Of a stretch of 23,068 nucleotides of DNA, positions 21,759-23,068 are shown one piece after another. Origin of the DNA: an uncultured Clostridia bacterium (lineage in GTDB: Bacteria > Bacillota > Clostridia > Christensenellales > Borkfalkiaceae). The stretch spans positions 1 to 23,068 of the forward strand of contig CANREX010000006.1 in the NCBI GenBank assembly GCA_947629735.1, given 5' to 3'. The position numbers and the translations under genes were made by a program. The first letter of the stretch is position 1. Each line of letters opens with the position of its first letter. The notes under the pieces were generated by a model, which did not search any database, was not told where the DNA came from, and saw only the letters and a list, made by a program, of their open reading frames with translations.

Positions 21759-23068
21759 ATGGGAATTTTCATTTCGGTGGGCAAGACGGCGGAGTGCGTT
21801 GTAATCGCGCTCGCTTTCGCCGCGTTTCTGACGGCGATAAGTTTAAAGCCCGTCGGCATGCTTCAAGCGTGCGGCTACAAGGGCGGCAAATTGTTCGGCT
21901 GGCTGAAAAAGAAGAACAACCTCGCCCAGACGCGGCTCAACTTGCTTGCGTTCGCGAGCATACTCGCCTGCGCGGTGATAGGGCTGTGTTTCAGCTTTCT
22001 CGGCTCGTGGGCGGCGGTTATTTCGCTTGCGGCTTATCTCATATTCTTCATTCTGTATATCTATGCGGACGCGCGCGTCGCGCTGAAAAGTCCCGCAACC
22101 CCCACGCCGAGGTTCAAGCGCGTGCTCGTGGCGGTCTTTCTGCTCTACGCGGTGTTCGCGTATCTCGCGGTGACGCTTCTCAATTTCGCGGACTACGTGT
22201 GGGGGCAGCACATTTTCTCGTGCCTGAGGTATTGCCCGCTCGCGCTCATCGCCGTGCTCGTCTATCCTTTCGTCGCGCTGGCGAACTGCATAACGCTGAT
22301 TTATGAAATCCCCAAAAACAAGGGCTACACGAAAAAGGCGAAGGGCGCGATAGCGCAGTCGGGGATAACCGTCGTGGGCGTCACGGGAAGCTACGGCAAG
22401 ACGAGCGTGAAGAATATTCTGTGCGCGCTGCTCTCGGGCAAATACCGCGTGCTCGCCACGCCCCGCTCCTACAACACGCCCCTCGGGATAGCGAAGTGCG
22501 TGAACGGCGAGGACCTCTCTAAATTCGATATCCTGATAGCCGAAATGGGCGCGAGAAATGTGGGCGACATCGCCGAGCTTTGCGCGCTTTGCCCGCCTAC
22601 GTATTCGGCGATAACGGGGATATGCCCGCAGCATCTGGAAAGTTTCAAGACGCTTGAAAATATAGTAAAAGCCAAGGGGGAAATCATATCCGCTACCGCG
22701 AAAACCTGCTTCATATCCCCCGATTGTTTCGATTATTTCGCGCATAGTGCGGGGTCTATCGCAAAAAGCGACTGCGTTTCCGAAGTGCGCGCGGGCGCGG
22801 ACGGCACGGATTTTACGCTTACTTTGGGCGGAAAGGCGCAGCGGGTGCACACAAAACTTCTGGGCGCACATTCGGCGTACAATATAGGGCTCTGCGCCGA
22901 CATAGCCTTTGCGTTGGGCGTGAGCGCGGAAGATATCGCCGCCGCTATTCCTGCGATAGATTTCGTCGAACACAGGCTGCAACTTATTGAGAGCAACGGC
23001 GTGAATATCCTCGACGACGGGTATAATTCCAACGTGGTGGGGGCGCGCGCCCCCACCACGTTGGAATT
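21759..23068 (+). CDS. MurF-like ligase with N-terminal membrane domain, truncated by window end
   Basis: The frame is open from ATG 21759 to the window edge (about 436 codons). Residues 1-185 contain several hydrophobic segments (about 12-29, 61-80, 84-102, 121-143 and 160-182), so the enzyme is membrane-bound. From about 200 a Mur ligase starts: the P-loop VVGVTGSYGKTSVKNIL with G210-S-Y-G-K-T-S216, the SYNTPLGIAKCVN region, ILIAEMGARNVGDI, GICPQHLESF, and IDFVEHRLQLIE...ILDDGYNSN. This matches MurF, which adds D-Ala-D-Ala to the UDP-MurNAc peptide, though a relative acting on another substrate cannot be excluded. AGAGAGG precedes the start. The final ~7 codons lie in a 44-bp palindrome and are probably not true sequence. 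Confidence 0.88.
   Translation, partial: MGIFISVGKTAECVVIALAFAAFLTAISLKPVGMLQACGYKGGKLFGWLKKKNNLAQTRLNLLAFASILACAVIGLCFSFLGSWAAVISLAAYLIFFILYIYADARVALKSPATPTPRFKRVLVAVFLLYAVFAYLAVTLLNFADYVWGQHIFSCLRYCPLALIAVLVYPFVALANCITLIYEIPKNKGYTKKAKGAIAQSGITVVGVTGSYGKTSVKNILCALLSGKYRVLATPRSYNTPLGIAKCVNGEDLSKFDILIAEMGARNVGDIAELCALCPPTYSAITGICPQHLESFKTLENIVKAKGEIISATAKTCFISPDCFDYFAHSAGSIAKSDCVSEVRAGADGTDFTLTLGGKAQRVHTKLLGAHSAYNIGLCADIAFALGVSAEDIAAAIPAIDFVEHRLQLIESNGVNILDDGYNSNVVGARAPTTLE
23025..23068. repeat. Perfect 44-bp palindrome at the window end
   Basis: Bases 23047-23068 are the exact reverse complement of 23025-23046 with no spacer. The left arm encodes the expected MurF continuation (NSNVVGA), while the right arm reads as unrelated residues. 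It is most likely a fold-back artefact at a contig end. Confidence 0.9.

Noticed and set aside
21843..22982. 379-codon minus-strand frame opposite the murF-like gene
   Set aside because: The plus strand encodes clear Mur ligase motifs through the same region. The antisense product has shadow-type composition and no domain.

Overview
The window reads as a chromosomal segment of an uncultured, fairly GC-rich Firmicute, most likely Clostridia-like. The clues are an rplS-dprA-topA-trmFO-hslVU core order typical of Firmicutes, an FMN riboswitch driving a RibU-type ECF substrate-binding subunit, TrmFO (the folate/FAD tRNA methyltransferase), DegV, strong AGGAGG-type ribosome binding sites and sigma-A-like promoters with 17-nt spacers. 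No species can be named from the sequence alone.

Layout. (1) 1-10.7 kb, plus strand: rplS with a probable L19 leader RNA and a clear terminator, comM, dprA, topA, trmFO, hslV, hslU, hisS, trxA. This is a housekeeping and DNA-processing block covering ribosome, natural-transformation factors, topoisomerase, tRNA modification, proteolysis, aminoacylation and redox. topA and trmFO overlap by 8 nt; hslU-hisS-trxA are tightly spaced. (2) 11.2-13.7 kb, minus strand: an AT-richer three-gene restriction-modification operon, with its own promoter and terminator. It holds an HTH-Dam fusion, a PD-(D/E)XK nuclease and a second DNA methyltransferase, and looks horizontally acquired. (3) 13.9-16.8 kb: glyA, an XRE regulator with two membrane helices, and degV, with separate promoters for glyA and degV. 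(4) 16.9-19.1 kb: a second, divergent DprA-family protein, then a consensus promoter, an FMN riboswitch with terminator, and ribU carrying an unusual C-terminal extension. (5) 19.1-20.7 kb: tsaE-tsaB-rimI, an overlapping operon for tRNA t6A synthesis and N-terminal acetylation, whose promoter sits so close to the start codon that the mRNA should be leaderless. (6) 20.7-23.1 kb: a repeat-rich intergenic stretch, an alpha/beta hydrolase that probably starts at ATT, and the 5' part of a membrane-anchored MurF-like ligase. The window ends in a perfect 44-bp palindrome, probably an assembly fold-back.

The least expected signals are: a 17-nt sequence recurring four times, twice inside genes in the same reading frame; the HTH-Dam restriction operon with a candidate self-operator; the near-perfect palindrome spanning the tsaE -10 box and start codon; and a family of short hairpin repeats in two intergenic regions.
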